Assembly (NCBI GenBank): GCA_021768245.1
Contig: JAETNO010000037.1
Coordinates: forward strand, 1-15,962
Source: Bacteroidaceae bacterium
GTDB lineage: Bacteria; Bacteroidota; Bacteroidia; Bacteroidales; Muribaculaceae
DNA: 15,962 bases
Reading direction: 5' to 3'
Within the stretch, counting starts at the first letter, position 1; each line of letters opens with the position of its first letter. The notes below the pieces were generated by a model, which had not been told where the DNA came from, ran no database searches, and saw only the letters and a program-made list of their open reading frames with translations. Below are positions 1-6,317 of this stretch, one piece after another. The position numbers and the translations under genes are program-made.

Positions 1-236
1 ACGGCGGTAAAGGCGTCCTCGTCACCGAAGCGGCGTGACATCTCGAACATCTTGTCACCGGGAGCCTCGGCGTTGGCCTCCGGCAGAGTGGAGTTGATAC
101 GGTCTGTCGCCACGGTTTGAGGGTCATCGCCACCGCCGCCGAAAGTCTCCATTGCGAAATATATCAGCGCACACAGCGGCACGAAAATCACCGCAGGGAA
201 GATATACTTCGGTTGTCTGAAATTAATTTTTTTCAT
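1..236 (-). CDS. traM: TraM, conjugative transposon protein (N-terminal part, runs off left edge)
   Basis: This is an open frame from an ATG at 236 with no stop before the window edge, giving 78 residues. The start (MKKINFRQPKYIFP) is followed by one membrane segment at about residues 13-31 and then a Gly/Asp-rich linker. That is the layout of Bacteroidetes TraM proteins, which have a short cytoplasmic FKQPKY-like head, a single TM and a long periplasmic part, and are regarded as VirB10-like channel components. The ATG overlaps the last 14 nt of traL, so the two are probably translationally coupled. Seen: the frame, TM and gene order. Known: traL-traM adjacency in this operon family. The C-terminal part lies outside the window, so its integrity cannot be judged. 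Confidence 0.85.
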   Translation of the reverse strand, partial: MKKINFRQPKYIFPAVIFVPLCALIYFAMETFGGGGDDPQTVATDRINSTLPEANAEAPGDKMFEMSRRFGDEDAFTA

Positions 237-720
237 TGTTATCGTTATGTTTGAGGGATTTTACAATCTGTTCAAGATGCCTGTACCGGCGTATTATGCC
301 GACTGAGTCGTCATGGCTCTTGTGTGGAATGGCGATAAGGGAGTCAAGTTCATGCTTGACCGCCTGACCGTCACCTGTTATCTCAATGAGCCGTCGGCGT
401 TGCGCCTCCTTGTTGGCCTGAATGGTGCGGAAGCCGCTGAAGATAGGCTCGACTTTGGCGATGGATTGCAGTTCCGGCTCCTGAGATTCCATCCGCGCCC
501 CGGTCACTATGATGTCGCACAAGAGTATCATCAGCAGTGAGCCGACTACATAGCCGAAAGTCCGGCGAGGGTGTCGCGTGGCCCATGAGTTGGCCTTTCT
601 GATCCGGGCGGCCAGACGGTATCGTGTGCCTATGGCACCCATCTTCGGCCGGAGCCATGAGCGTATCGCGCCATGTGCTTTCCTCCGGTTGTCGCTGAAA
701 GTTTGTCTTAGGGATTTCAT
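223..720 (-). CDS. traL: TraL, conjugative transposon protein
   Basis: The product is 165 aa, with a strongly basic N-terminal half (residues 1-54, many Arg/Lys), one membrane segment at about 55-74 (FGYVVGSLLMILLCDIIVTG), and a mostly polar C-terminal tail expected to be periplasmic. I call it TraL from its position between traK and traM, its size and its single-TM layout, not from a catalytic motif. It starts 10 nt after the traK stop and ends inside the traM start, so it lies in the same transfer operon. It is longer than the roughly 100-residue TraL proteins I recall, mainly through its basic N-terminus. Its job is inferred to be a small inner-membrane part of the conjugation channel. Confidence 0.72.
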   Translation of the reverse strand: MKSLRQTFSDNRRKAHGAIRSWLRPKMGAIGTRYRLAARIRKANSWATRHPRRTFGYVVGSLLMILLCDIIVTGARMESQEPELQSIAKVEPIFSGFRTIQANKEAQRRRLIEITGDGQAVKHELDSLIAIPHKSHDDSVGIIRRYRHLEQIVKSLKHNDNNEKN

Positions 721-730
721 AAGTCAGGTT

Positions 731-1099
731 TTAATAGTCAAGGTCTTTGTTTTCAAGAGTACGCCAGTTGGTTATCATCAGTCCGTGGGGATTGTTCTGG
801 GTGCGTGGCACATTCTCCACATAGCCGGTGGTTAGCATGGTGCGTTTGAGGTCGCGCGTGCGCCTCTTGATAATCTGCGTCCCGTAGTAGCTGAACTTGC
901 GTGTATGCTCGTCGAACTGGATAGAGTCACAGATTATGGTGCATACAGCTGATGATGATATGATGTCGGAGTAAAAGCCGTTCTCGTCAAGGGCCTGCTT
1001 CTGCTTCAGGGCTGTGCCGTCAGCCATATACATGGCCTTGCCGACAGTCCACTTTATATAGTCGTTGTCGGGAGGGAGATTGAAAAAATACTGGTGGAA
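731..1099 (-). pseudogene. traK: traK, 3' fragment (C-terminal two thirds), cut off by the inner mobile element
   Basis: Translated on the minus strand, this part begins with F-H-Q in the TGGTGGAA repeat and continues YFFNLPPDNDYIKW, ending with NNPHG-x-x-ITNWRTLENKDL. Those blocks match the C-terminal part of Bacteroidetes TraK (RFHELFF, late NNPxG and ENKDL motifs). TraK is a single-TM periplasmic T4SS component, generally likened to VirB8. Upstream of 1099 the frame stays open into the inner element, but those residues do not resemble TraK, and no start with an obvious ribosome binding site is seen. The missing head is at 15384-15568. The stop is 10 nt before traL. Unless the inner element excises, this fragment should not yield a normal TraK. 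Confidence 0.88.
1092..1099. repeat. Left attachment-site direct repeat (attL core)
   Basis: TGGTGGAA is identical to 15384-15391. The bases just outside differ (C before and A after here, T and G at the right copy), so the perfect match is exactly 8 bp. It is read in traK frame as TTC CAC CA(G) on the minus strand. Tyrosine recombinases of this class exchange strands within short identical cores. Confidence 0.8.
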
Positions 1100-1260
1100 A
1101 TTTTCAATATATCCACGTTTTGTAGTGATTATCAACGGATAACAAATTGTTATTTTCAACCGGGTAACAATGCGGTCACGCCGGAGGTGTTTTATCGGCA
1201 TTTTCCGGAATGTATCGGAACGCGGAAAATGGCCGGGTAACATTTTTGAATTTTTCAGTT
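1100..1260. other. Left terminal region of the inner element, repeat-rich, no gene
   Basis: This 160-bp non-coding end holds a 15-bp palindrome ATAACAAATTGTTAT (1139-1153), two direct copies of CCGGGTAACA (1160-1169 and 1233-1242), and a 9-bp perfect inverted repeat CATTTTCCG / CGGAAAATG (1199-1207 and 1223-1231). The GTAACA core recurs at the right end next to the integrase. Short repeats shared by both ends are typical of arm-type integrase or excisionase binding sites; that role is inferred. The hairpin could also serve as a terminator for the gene ending at 1261, but it lacks a clear following T-run in that direction. Confidence 0.5.
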
Positions 1261-1761
1261 TCAGTACCATTTGAATTTTCGGGTGATATAGGTGATGAGT
1301 GCAACTGAGACCACCCAAAAGAAGATTATCAGGGAGACAAGTGAATTTATCTCTTCGGAATGTATGGCTTGGGAATTTGCGAAAATTACCAATGCGAGAA
1401 ATACGAACAGCCATATCAGGGAAAAGAGGATTATGTAGGCGGCGAGAGCCGGGACGATGACACAGTTCCTCGCGGTCTCCATCCTATCGGCCATCGGCTT
1501 GATTTTGGCATTGAATGTCGCAGCCATTTCGGTCGCGGAGTTCTGGAGATTCTCACTGACTGCCGATGAGAACTTTTGAGCGTCCATAGGCGAGGCGGCT
1601 TCCCGGATCTCGTGTATTATATAGGGAGCCTCCTTCATGAAGAGCCTGATTTGGAGGGCGAGGTCGCTCTGCGCCTCGATCTCTTTCTGCCGCAGCTCGT
1701 CGTCTCTCGTCTCGGCTATCGCGCTGTCTATGTCGGAGACATCAATCTTTTTAAGTGCCAT
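1261..1761 (-). CDS. Two-TM membrane protein downstream of the relaxase (mobilization-associated)
   Basis: The product is 166 aa when started at the ATG at 1761 (MALKKIDVSD), 11 nt after the relaxase stop. The frame is open further upstream, but only inside the relaxase. The first 110 residues are polar and helix-prone (DALKK-type charged segments, SAVSENLQNSATEMAATF). Two hydrophobic segments follow at about residues 95-125 and 140-160, and the end is basic (TRKFKWY). Its position as third gene of relaxosome protein, relaxase, membrane protein suggests a mobilization accessory that may link the relaxosome to the membrane. No motif fixes this, and I do not recognise a named family. It is the last gene before the left end of the element. 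Confidence 0.7.
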   Translation of the reverse strand: MALKKIDVSDIDSAIAETRDDELRQKEIEAQSDLALQIRLFMKEAPYIIHEIREAASPMDAQKFSSAVSENLQNSATEMAATFNAKIKPMADRMETARNCVIVPALAAYIILFSLIWLFVFLALVIFANSQAIHSEEINSLVSLIIFFWVVSVALITYITRKFKWY

Positions 1762-1772
1762 AGATAAATCGG

Positions 1773-2969
1773 TTATCTTCTGATTCCTTTTCTTCTCACA
1801 ATTCCTATCTTTGACCGGGCAGCGGCGGCACAACGACGGGCGCGGGCTATCTCTTCCTCGATGTCGTCACGCTTCTTCGGGAGGTCGTTGTTCGATGCCC
1901 CTCCGCCGCCGGAAACACAGGTCGGCGCGTTCAGGAACGACATGAAGCTCATCGCAACGGCGAAATGGTAGCACGCCTCGTTGATAAGGTCGGCCCAGTT
2001 CTCCACCTCCCGGAAGTCAAACTCATCGTCGAACACGCGCATGACCTGTTCCGGGATAAAACGGGTGTGGGTCTCGTCATCATGGACAATATCGACACGT
2101 CGGGTGTCGGGCCTGTAATCGGTATAGTCGGGCTGAATATCGGATTCCCAGCTGTCGGCTTTTGTCTGCTGTTCCTGCGCCGGGTGAAACTTGTTCCATG
2201 TGCTTTCAAGTTTGCTCACCATGAGGTTTCGGCCTTTGCCAAGCTCGGACGCCTTGAACTTGGCGTTTCCTTTTTTCAGGGTATAGCCTCTTACAATGCC
2301 CTTGTCATCTTTCCTGACCTTTACATCATATCCTTTCGCCTCAAGACGGGCGAAATAATCCTCAAGCGACCATTTCCCCATTTTGCCGAGGACATCGAGG
2401 CAGTCACGGCTTACGGACTGACGGTTTATGTCGTGGATATTTGCCGCTGTCTGCCAGCCCCGCTTGCGTGCGATGCGTTCCGCCGCCCGTTGTGCCCGAA
2501 GATGGATGTTGCGGTCATTGTTAATGTTCCCGTTTTCGTCAAGACGGCTCACAACCGCATGGAGGTGAGGTATGCCGCTGTCGGATTCAAGGTGCAGCCA
2601 CACGGTTGACTTGCTTACTGCAAGATTGGTTCTCGGAGATAGCAAGCGGCCCGCTTTGTCCTTCATCTCCTGACGGTCAAACTCTGCAACGAAATCCTGC
2701 CAGAGTTGTTTCCAGTCATCGGGCGTGAAGTTGCGCGTATGCTCAGGCGCGGGACTTATCTCAATTCTTATAAGATTGTTTTTCATGCGTGGCCGGGACA
2801 AGGAATCCAGTCTGACCGAGTTCCATATCCCCAACGGGTCTATGCCGGGAGGGAGAAGATTGTCGCAGATATGATATATCTTCTCGGGGTGTTTCTTGTT
2901 CGCCGACACGCCTGTAATGTAGTTCAGGGCGTTTATGCCGTGCGATATTGATTTTGCTTTCGCTATCAT
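1773..2969 (-). CDS. Relaxase / mobilization nuclease (MobA-like, MOBP-type)
   Basis: The product is 398 aa. The N-terminus has the relaxase nuclease layout: a candidate catalytic Tyr17 in LNYITG, the block IEISPAPEHTR at about 69-79, and the metal-binding triad block WLHLESDSGIPHLHAVV with His126, His135 and His137, followed by an N-rich motif (residues 145-153). This is the three-histidine motif of the Relaxase domain family (PF03432-like). The C-terminal half is charged and probably contacts DNA or partner proteins. The enzyme would nick one strand at oriT, stay covalently bound through Tyr17, and lead transfer through a T4SS supplied by another element. It follows the relaxosome gene by 4 nt. 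The only oddity is Glu128 between the motif histidines. Confidence 0.9.
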   Translation of the reverse strand: MIAKAKSISHGINALNYITGVSANKKHPEKIYHICDNLLPPGIDPLGIWNSVRLDSLSRPRMKNNLIRIEISPAPEHTRNFTPDDWKQLWQDFVAEFDRQEMKDKAGRLLSPRTNLAVSKSTVWLHLESDSGIPHLHAVVSRLDENGNINNDRNIHLRAQRAAERIARKRGWQTAANIHDINRQSVSRDCLDVLGKMGKWSLEDYFARLEAKGYDVKVRKDDKGIVRGYTLKKGNAKFKASELGKGRNLMVSKLESTWNKFHPAQEQQTKADSWESDIQPDYTDYRPDTRRVDIVHDDETHTRFIPEQVMRVFDDEFDFREVENWADLINEACYHFAVAMSFMSFLNAPTCVSGGGGASNNDLPKKRDDIEEEIARARRCAAAARSKIGIVRRKGIRR

Positions 2970-2973
2970 ACTC

Positions 2974-3447
2974 TCAAATTTTTGTGATGGTTTTCCTTGT
3001 GCGCGGACTCAGACGACCACCGTTTATCACGGAGTTAAGGAACTCGGTGACGGCGTTGGTTACCGGCACCACCTGCCTGTACCAGTCGAGCATGAAGGAG
3101 ACCTTTTGAAAAAGTACGATTCTCTTGTCTTGCTTCATTCCGGCGAGTGCGTTGGCGAAGTTGAGTATATCTACACGGCATCCGTCGAGGTTGTGAAGCA
3201 ATGCCGCTTCCTCGGCGGTCAATGCCGCCGGCGGCTCGTAGCCCAGGGCACGCTGCCTCATGTAGTCACTCGGTGTAAGGTTGCATTTGGCGGCTATTGC
3301 GTGGATCTTCTCACGCTCTTTGGCTGTCATCTTCGTGGTGACGGTACATGAGCGCACAGCCTCCGGCGGCAGCTTCTTTCGCCTCGTCTTTCCGGCGTCG
3401 TCGCCGGGGCTATTGTCTGTCTTATTCATTATAAGCGGATTTTCCAT
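2974..3447 (-). CDS. Relaxosome accessory protein, MobC/MbpA-like DNA-binding
   Basis: The product is 157 aa. A basic N-terminus (TRRKKLPPEAVRSCTVTTKMTAKEREKI) leads into a ribbon-helix-helix-like segment (about residues 33-65: a TVTTKMTA strand, then KEREKIHAIAAKCNLTPSDYMRQRAL, which is typical of mobilization MobC proteins). The C-terminus is helical and ends SPRTRKTITKI. Such proteins bind oriT and help the relaxase reach its nick site. It lies directly upstream of the relaxase with 4 nt between, and just downstream of a hairpin-rich GC-rich stretch that is the best oriT candidate. ATGs at 3447 and 3429 (MNKTDNS) are both possible starts; the longer is listed. Confidence 0.83.
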   Translation of the reverse strand: MENPLIMNKTDNSPGDDAGKTRRKKLPPEAVRSCTVTTKMTAKEREKIHAIAAKCNLTPSDYMRQRALGYEPPAALTAEEAALLHNLDGCRVDILNFANALAGMKQDKRIVLFQKVSFMLDWYRQVVPVTNAVTEFLNSVINGGRLSPRTRKTITKI

Positions 3448-3454
3448 GATTGGT

Positions 3455-3565
3455 ATAACTGATTATCGGGTGCGAGCCTGCGAGCGGCCATGACCCTGAC
3501 CGCAGGGAGGGGCGAGGCGTTTTGGTGCAACCGGGCGGAGCCGGGTGTAACACCAAAACATATCT
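3455..3565. other. Candidate origin of transfer (oriT)
   Basis: This is a GC-rich non-coding stretch immediately upstream of the mobilization genes. It has a 9-bp perfect inverted repeat GTTTTGGTG (3519-3527) / CACCAAAAC (3551-3559) enclosing two CCGGG repeats, and next to it a tight hairpin CCCTG-ACCG-CAGGG (3494-3507). Inverted repeats beside relaxosome genes are the usual signature of oriT. The nick site cannot be located by eye and no match to a known nic consensus is claimed. Confidence 0.5.
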
Positions 3566-3636
3566 CGCAACACTTCTCAAAACTACGGTCTTCATGCCTA
3601 AAATCCCATAGATTTGAGATACATCTGACGCGGCTC

Positions 3637-4044
3637 TCAACCAACAAAGTATTCGTTAGCTATCGGTTCTCCGTCGAGGTTCTTCCAGTCCATTATGCAA
3701 GAGAACGAGAGAGCCGAGCCAATACGCGAGTTATAAATTGTCACCAGCCCTACGGTCTCCATTCTCGACAGGAGATTGTGCATTTTCTTCCGTCCGAGGT
3801 TCCAGTTGTCAGCGAGGCCAATTTCCGAGAACTGCGCCTGGCCGGGTTTCAGGTTGAGCGGTCTGCGGAAAGTGCCGTCATATCCGGGAGCTGTACGCAT
3901 CTCTTTCAGCAGCCCGCTGAATATCGCCATGTGGCTGATTGCTTTGCCGTCGTTGTCGGCGGTTGTTCCCGACAGCCATTCAACGGCTTCCGCTGTAAGC
4001 CGGATGTTTACCGATGAAAAGGGATATATGTCCTGTTGTTCCAT
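3637..4044 (-). CDS. Winged-helix/HTH DNA-binding-like protein of the mobilizable element
   Basis: The product is 135 aa from the ATG at 4044 (MEQQDIYPFS). A longer frame exists only through a TTG at 4086, which lies inside an inverted repeat and is less likely. The segment FSEIGLADNWNLGRKKMHNLLSRMETVGLVTIYNSR (about residues 70-105) reads as a winged-helix unit, with a helix-turn-helix, then VGLVTIYNSRIGSALSF strands. The role is unknown; small HTH proteins at this place, between the excisionase-like gene and the mob genes, often act in replication or in control of mobilization. An imperfect inverted repeat (4069-4090) lies just upstream and could be its own operator. Confidence 0.65.
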   Translation of the reverse strand: MEQQDIYPFSSVNIRLTAEAVEWLSGTTADNDGKAISHMAIFSGLLKEMRTAPGYDGTFRRPLNLKPGQAQFSEIGLADNWNLGRKKMHNLLSRMETVGLVTIYNSRIGSALSFSCIMDWKNLDGEPIANEYFVG

Positions 4045-4068
4045 GTTCCTTGTTTTATTAAAGATGGG

Positions 4069-4090
4069 GTATTGGCGAATTGCCAAATAC
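4069..4090. promoter_or_regulatory. Imperfect inverted repeat upstream of the winged-helix gene
   Basis: GTATTGGC-GAATT-GCCAAATAC is a palindrome with one bulged A, centred about 35 bp upstream of the ATG at 4044. Its size suits a dimeric regulator site; autoregulation by the winged-helix protein is an inference. Confidence 0.35.
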
Positions 4091-4297
4091 TGGTATTTTA
4101 CAATGGGAGATTTATACCCGATGAATTTGTGCGTCGTTCTCCTTGTCCCCTTTGCTCGTCAGTCAATATTTCTATGGTATTCAATTCATATAAGATTGCG
4201 TTTCCATATATCCTTCAAACATCGGTTCCGACAATTTTCTAATTGAGGATTGGGGAACAACGAAAACGGAGGGAAAAAGAGGGCTGACAATGATTCT

Positions 4298-4789
4298 CTA
4301 TTTCGGTATCGGCGCATTAGACGGCGCGTTTCCGGCATTATGATTAGTGCCCGGAGTCTGCAATTTCGGAAGGCTGTTCAACACCGTCTGTATGTCCTGC
4401 CTGTCGGAAGATACTGTGAGAAGCGCGGTGGTGATGTCAATTATCTCGTCCTTCCCCACATATTGCGATACCGATTTCATCAGTCCGAGTGCCCGCTTCT
4501 GCCGATGTGCGCGGATGCCATCCACGCCTCCGGTTTCCTTGTCGCATCCGAAGTTGAGATAGCGGTTGAGCGCGGAGCGGTCATACTGGGGCATGGTCTC
4601 CAACGTGCTTTTTCCTGCCGCGATCGAGAGCATTGTGCGGAGCGCGTCTGCTTCATACGGGGTACATCCGCCAAGAAACTCCATGATAATTTGAGCTTTT
4701 TTCTGATTCCCGGATTTTGACTCTTTGGATTTGGTATCCGATGATTTGCCGGGTTTACCTACCGGCGTGGTTGTTATGTCAGTTGGCAT
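4298..4789 (-). CDS. Unknown protein, second gene of the excisionase-like operon
   Basis: The product is 163 aa. It has a low-complexity, Ser/Thr/Lys-rich N-terminus (residues 1-30, TTTPVGKPGKSSDTKSKESK) and then a compact helical middle (about 31-140) containing GGCTPYEADALRTML and RSALNRYLNFGC. The tail is Pro/Asn/Ala-rich. No TM, signal peptide or recognised motif is visible. It lies 28 nt downstream of the HTH gene on the same strand and probably shares its promoter at 5139-5169. I do not recognise the family; its place among core genes points to a maintenance or mobilization role rather than cargo. Confidence 0.65.
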   Translation of the reverse strand: MPTDITTTPVGKPGKSSDTKSKESKSGNQKKAQIIMEFLGGCTPYEADALRTMLSIAAGKSTLETMPQYDRSALNRYLNFGCDKETGGVDGIRAHRQKRALGLMKSVSQYVGKDEIIDITTALLTVSSDRQDIQTVLNSLPKLQTPGTNHNAGNAPSNAPIPK

Positions 4790-4817
4790 AGTCCTGAATG
4801 ATTGGATTTGTGAGAGG

Positions 4818-5057
4818 TTAAAGAGGTTTCTTGTTCGCGAGATAGCGTGCTGCCTCGGCGTCTATCTCGTCCTGCGAGGATATGCGCACACTCTTGAGAT
4901 ATGCGTCGAGGTCGTCGGGGTCGAAGAAGCATATCTTGCCGCTCGGCTTATACATGGGGATTACGCGCCGCATCATCATCTTGCGGAAGTACGACAGGGA
5001 GAAGCCGAGATAGTCCGCGGCCTCCTGCGAGTTGAGTAGTTTTCGTTTTGTCTGCAT
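4818..5057 (-). CDS. Excisionase-like helix-turn-helix protein (MerR/HTH_17 type)
   Basis: The product is 79 aa. LLNSQEAADYLGFSLSYFRKMMMRRVIPMYKPSGKICFFDPDDLDAYL is the full HTH_17/excisionase fold: a helix-turn-helix at about residues 9-27 followed by a wing (PSGKICFFDPDDL). Such proteins in Bacteroidales mobile elements act as excisionases or recombination directionality factors, or as local regulators. It is the first gene of a minus-strand operon with a good promoter (-7 box 5139-5146). The likely role is steering the tyrosine recombinases toward excision, although the gene is about 9 kb from them. It might instead only regulate the operon. Confidence 0.85.
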   Translation of the reverse strand: MQTKRKLLNSQEAADYLGFSLSYFRKMMMRRVIPMYKPSGKICFFDPDDLDAYLKSVRISSQDEIDAEAARYLANKKPL

Positions 5058-5138
5058 CGGTTCTTTAATTTATAAGTTCGTATTCTTTGAGTATGGAACG
5101 TGCTGATTGATAGACTTGTCAGCCTTTGGATTCCGATG

Positions 5139-5169
5139 CAAAATTACAGTCGTCCCCGTGTGGCGCAAT
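5139..5169 (-). promoter_or_regulatory. Bacteroidales promoter for the HTH operon
   Basis: On the minus strand, ATTG (complement of 5166-5169) is followed after 19 bp by TAATTTTG (complement of 5139-5146), matching the Bacteroidales TTTG / TAnnTTTG consensus with standard spacing. The leader to the ATG at 5057 would be about 75 nt. Confidence 0.6.
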
Positions 5170-5199
5170 GTGGTGTCCGTGGGGAAAGGTTAAAAATGG

Positions 5200-5241
5200 C
5201 AAACGCACTATGCGCTGGATTTCAGTCGCATAGTGCGTTTG
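5200..5241 (-). terminator. Strong stem-loop terminator after the ATPase operon
   Basis: This is a perfect 15-bp inverted repeat, CAAACGCACTATGCG (5200-5214) and its complement (5227-5241), with a 12-nt loop. Read on the minus strand it is followed by GCCATTTTTAACC, a short U-run. It lies 43 bp past the stop of the gene at 5284 and just before the next minus-strand promoter, so it insulates the two operons. Confidence 0.65.
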
Positions 5242-5283
5242 TATAATGTCTTTATATGCTCTAAATGGGGAGAAGCCGGATTA

Positions 5284-5694
5284 TTACGGGGTTCCTCGCC
5301 TTGAACGCCATTCATCTATGGCTCCGTCAATTGATTTGCGGTAGTTTTTGTTGTCCTCGGTGGCATGGTCGGCGCAGATGTCGGAACGGTGTTTGTCGTA
5401 ATATGACCTGGCGATGTCGCAGCGTTGCAGGAACAACCGCGCCCATGTCTCCGCCTCCTTCCTCGGGCTGATGTTCCTCGCCACTGCAAAGACCATGTAG
5501 CAGACCCGCAGCTTCTCTTTCGGCAACACTGCAATGGATTTTGCCTCTTCCCTTACGTTGAGGAAATTGGCAAAATCGAGAGGGGTGCAGTTCTCAAACT
5601 GGCTGTCGTTGCATACATCGTGGATCGCCATGCACAGCCCCAGTTCAACCACATCACGCCATCTGGCAGTTTCAAGCAGTCGGCTTCCGCTCAT
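5284..5694 (-). CDS. Unknown small protein, third gene of the ATPase operon
   Basis: The product is 136 aa with no TM or signal peptide visible. It is helical and mixed-charge, with blocks LCMAIHDVCNDSQFENC, FLNVREEAKSI and WARLFLQRCDIARSYYDKHR, and it ends in a basic WRSRRGTP. It contains six Cys, but not in a zinc-binding pattern. The start ATG overlaps the stop of the upstream gene by 4 nt (ATGA), so it is translationally coupled to it. It is followed by the terminator at 5200-5241. The family is not recognised, and the coupling suggests it works with the two proteins encoded upstream. Confidence 0.65.
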   Translation of the reverse strand: MSGSRLLETARWRDVVELGLCMAIHDVCNDSQFENCTPLDFANFLNVREEAKSIAVLPKEKLRVCYMVFAVARNISPRKEAETWARLFLQRCDIARSYYDKHRSDICADHATEDNKNYRKSIDGAIDEWRSRRGTP

Positions 5695-6317
5695 CGGCCT
5701 TCTCCTTTCTCCATGCGGTCAAGGTCGGTCATGATACTTCCGGCTATGCCGTCCAGTTTCGTGGCAAGCGCATACAGGTGGGAGGCTTTGAGGGAGAACA
5801 CATCCCCGGCGCGTCGGCTCTCACGCTCGTATTCCTCATATATCCTCCTTACATCGGTCTGCCGCCTGTCATGCTCCGCCTTTGCCGCCTCGCACTCCTT
5901 CTCAGCCTCGGCATACTCCTTTGAGCCGAGAGGGAGATAGTCAAGACGGTGGTTCAGCTCGCAGTACCGTTTCCAGTAAGGGTTAAGCCCGTCGGAAGCC
6001 TCTTGGAATATGGCATGGTAACGCCGTGAATGGGCGTTTGCAATCTCCCGGAAATCAACACCGTCAAGCCGCCCTATATTATTAAGGAGTGCCGCTGTAT
6101 CGGCTTTGAGGGAAACAGCGGTATTCCTCAATCCTGCCGGATTATCCCCGGCCATCGCCTCCGCATCGGCAATAAGCGCGTTGGTGTCCTGAAAGTCGTA
6201 GTAGAACCTTGCAAGCGCATACGCCTGTTCAAATGGCATCGCACCACCGTCAAAACAGCCCACTATCCCGTTGACCTCTTCGAGCCGGGCCAATATATGT
6301 GTCATCATTCCAATCAT
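5691..6317 (-). CDS. Helical, charged protein, second gene of the ATPase operon
   Basis: The product is 208 aa. The second half (about residues 125-208) is rich in Glu/Lys/Arg/Ala with heptad-like spacing (EYAEAEKECEAAKAEHDRRQTDVRRIYEEYERE), so a coiled coil is likely. The first half has several short helices (ARLEEVNGIVG, EQAYALARFYYDF). No membrane segment is seen. The start ATG at 6317 overlaps the ATPase stop by 4 nt (ATGA); ATGs at 6308 and 6305 are alternative starts. The coupling to both neighbours suggests one functional unit. I do not recognise a family, and a structural or oligomerising partner of the ATPase is only a guess. Confidence 0.65.
   Translation of the reverse strand: MIGMMTHILARLEEVNGIVGCFDGGAMPFEQAYALARFYYDFQDTNALIADAEAMAGDNPAGLRNTAVSLKADTAALLNNIGRLDGVDFREIANAHSRRYHAIFQEASDGLNPYWKRYCELNHRLDYLPLGSKEYAEAEKECEAAKAEHDRRQTDVRRIYEEYERESRRAGDVFSLKASHLYALATKLDGIAGSIMTDLDRMEKGEGR

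Noticed and set aside
731..1414. A single long minus-strand frame through the left boundary, readable as a 227-aa protein
   Set aside because: Only the part up to 1099 resembles TraK. The rest is read-through into the element's non-coding end and the gene at 1261-1761.
1762..1833. N-terminal extension of the two-TM protein with three Cys
   Set aside because: It lies within the relaxase coding end, whereas the ATG at 1761 is well spaced after the relaxase stop.
3422..3647. Two 72-aa minus-strand frames between the winged-helix and relaxosome genes
   Set aside because: They cover the hairpin-rich oriT-like region, overlap each other in different frames and overlap the relaxosome gene start.
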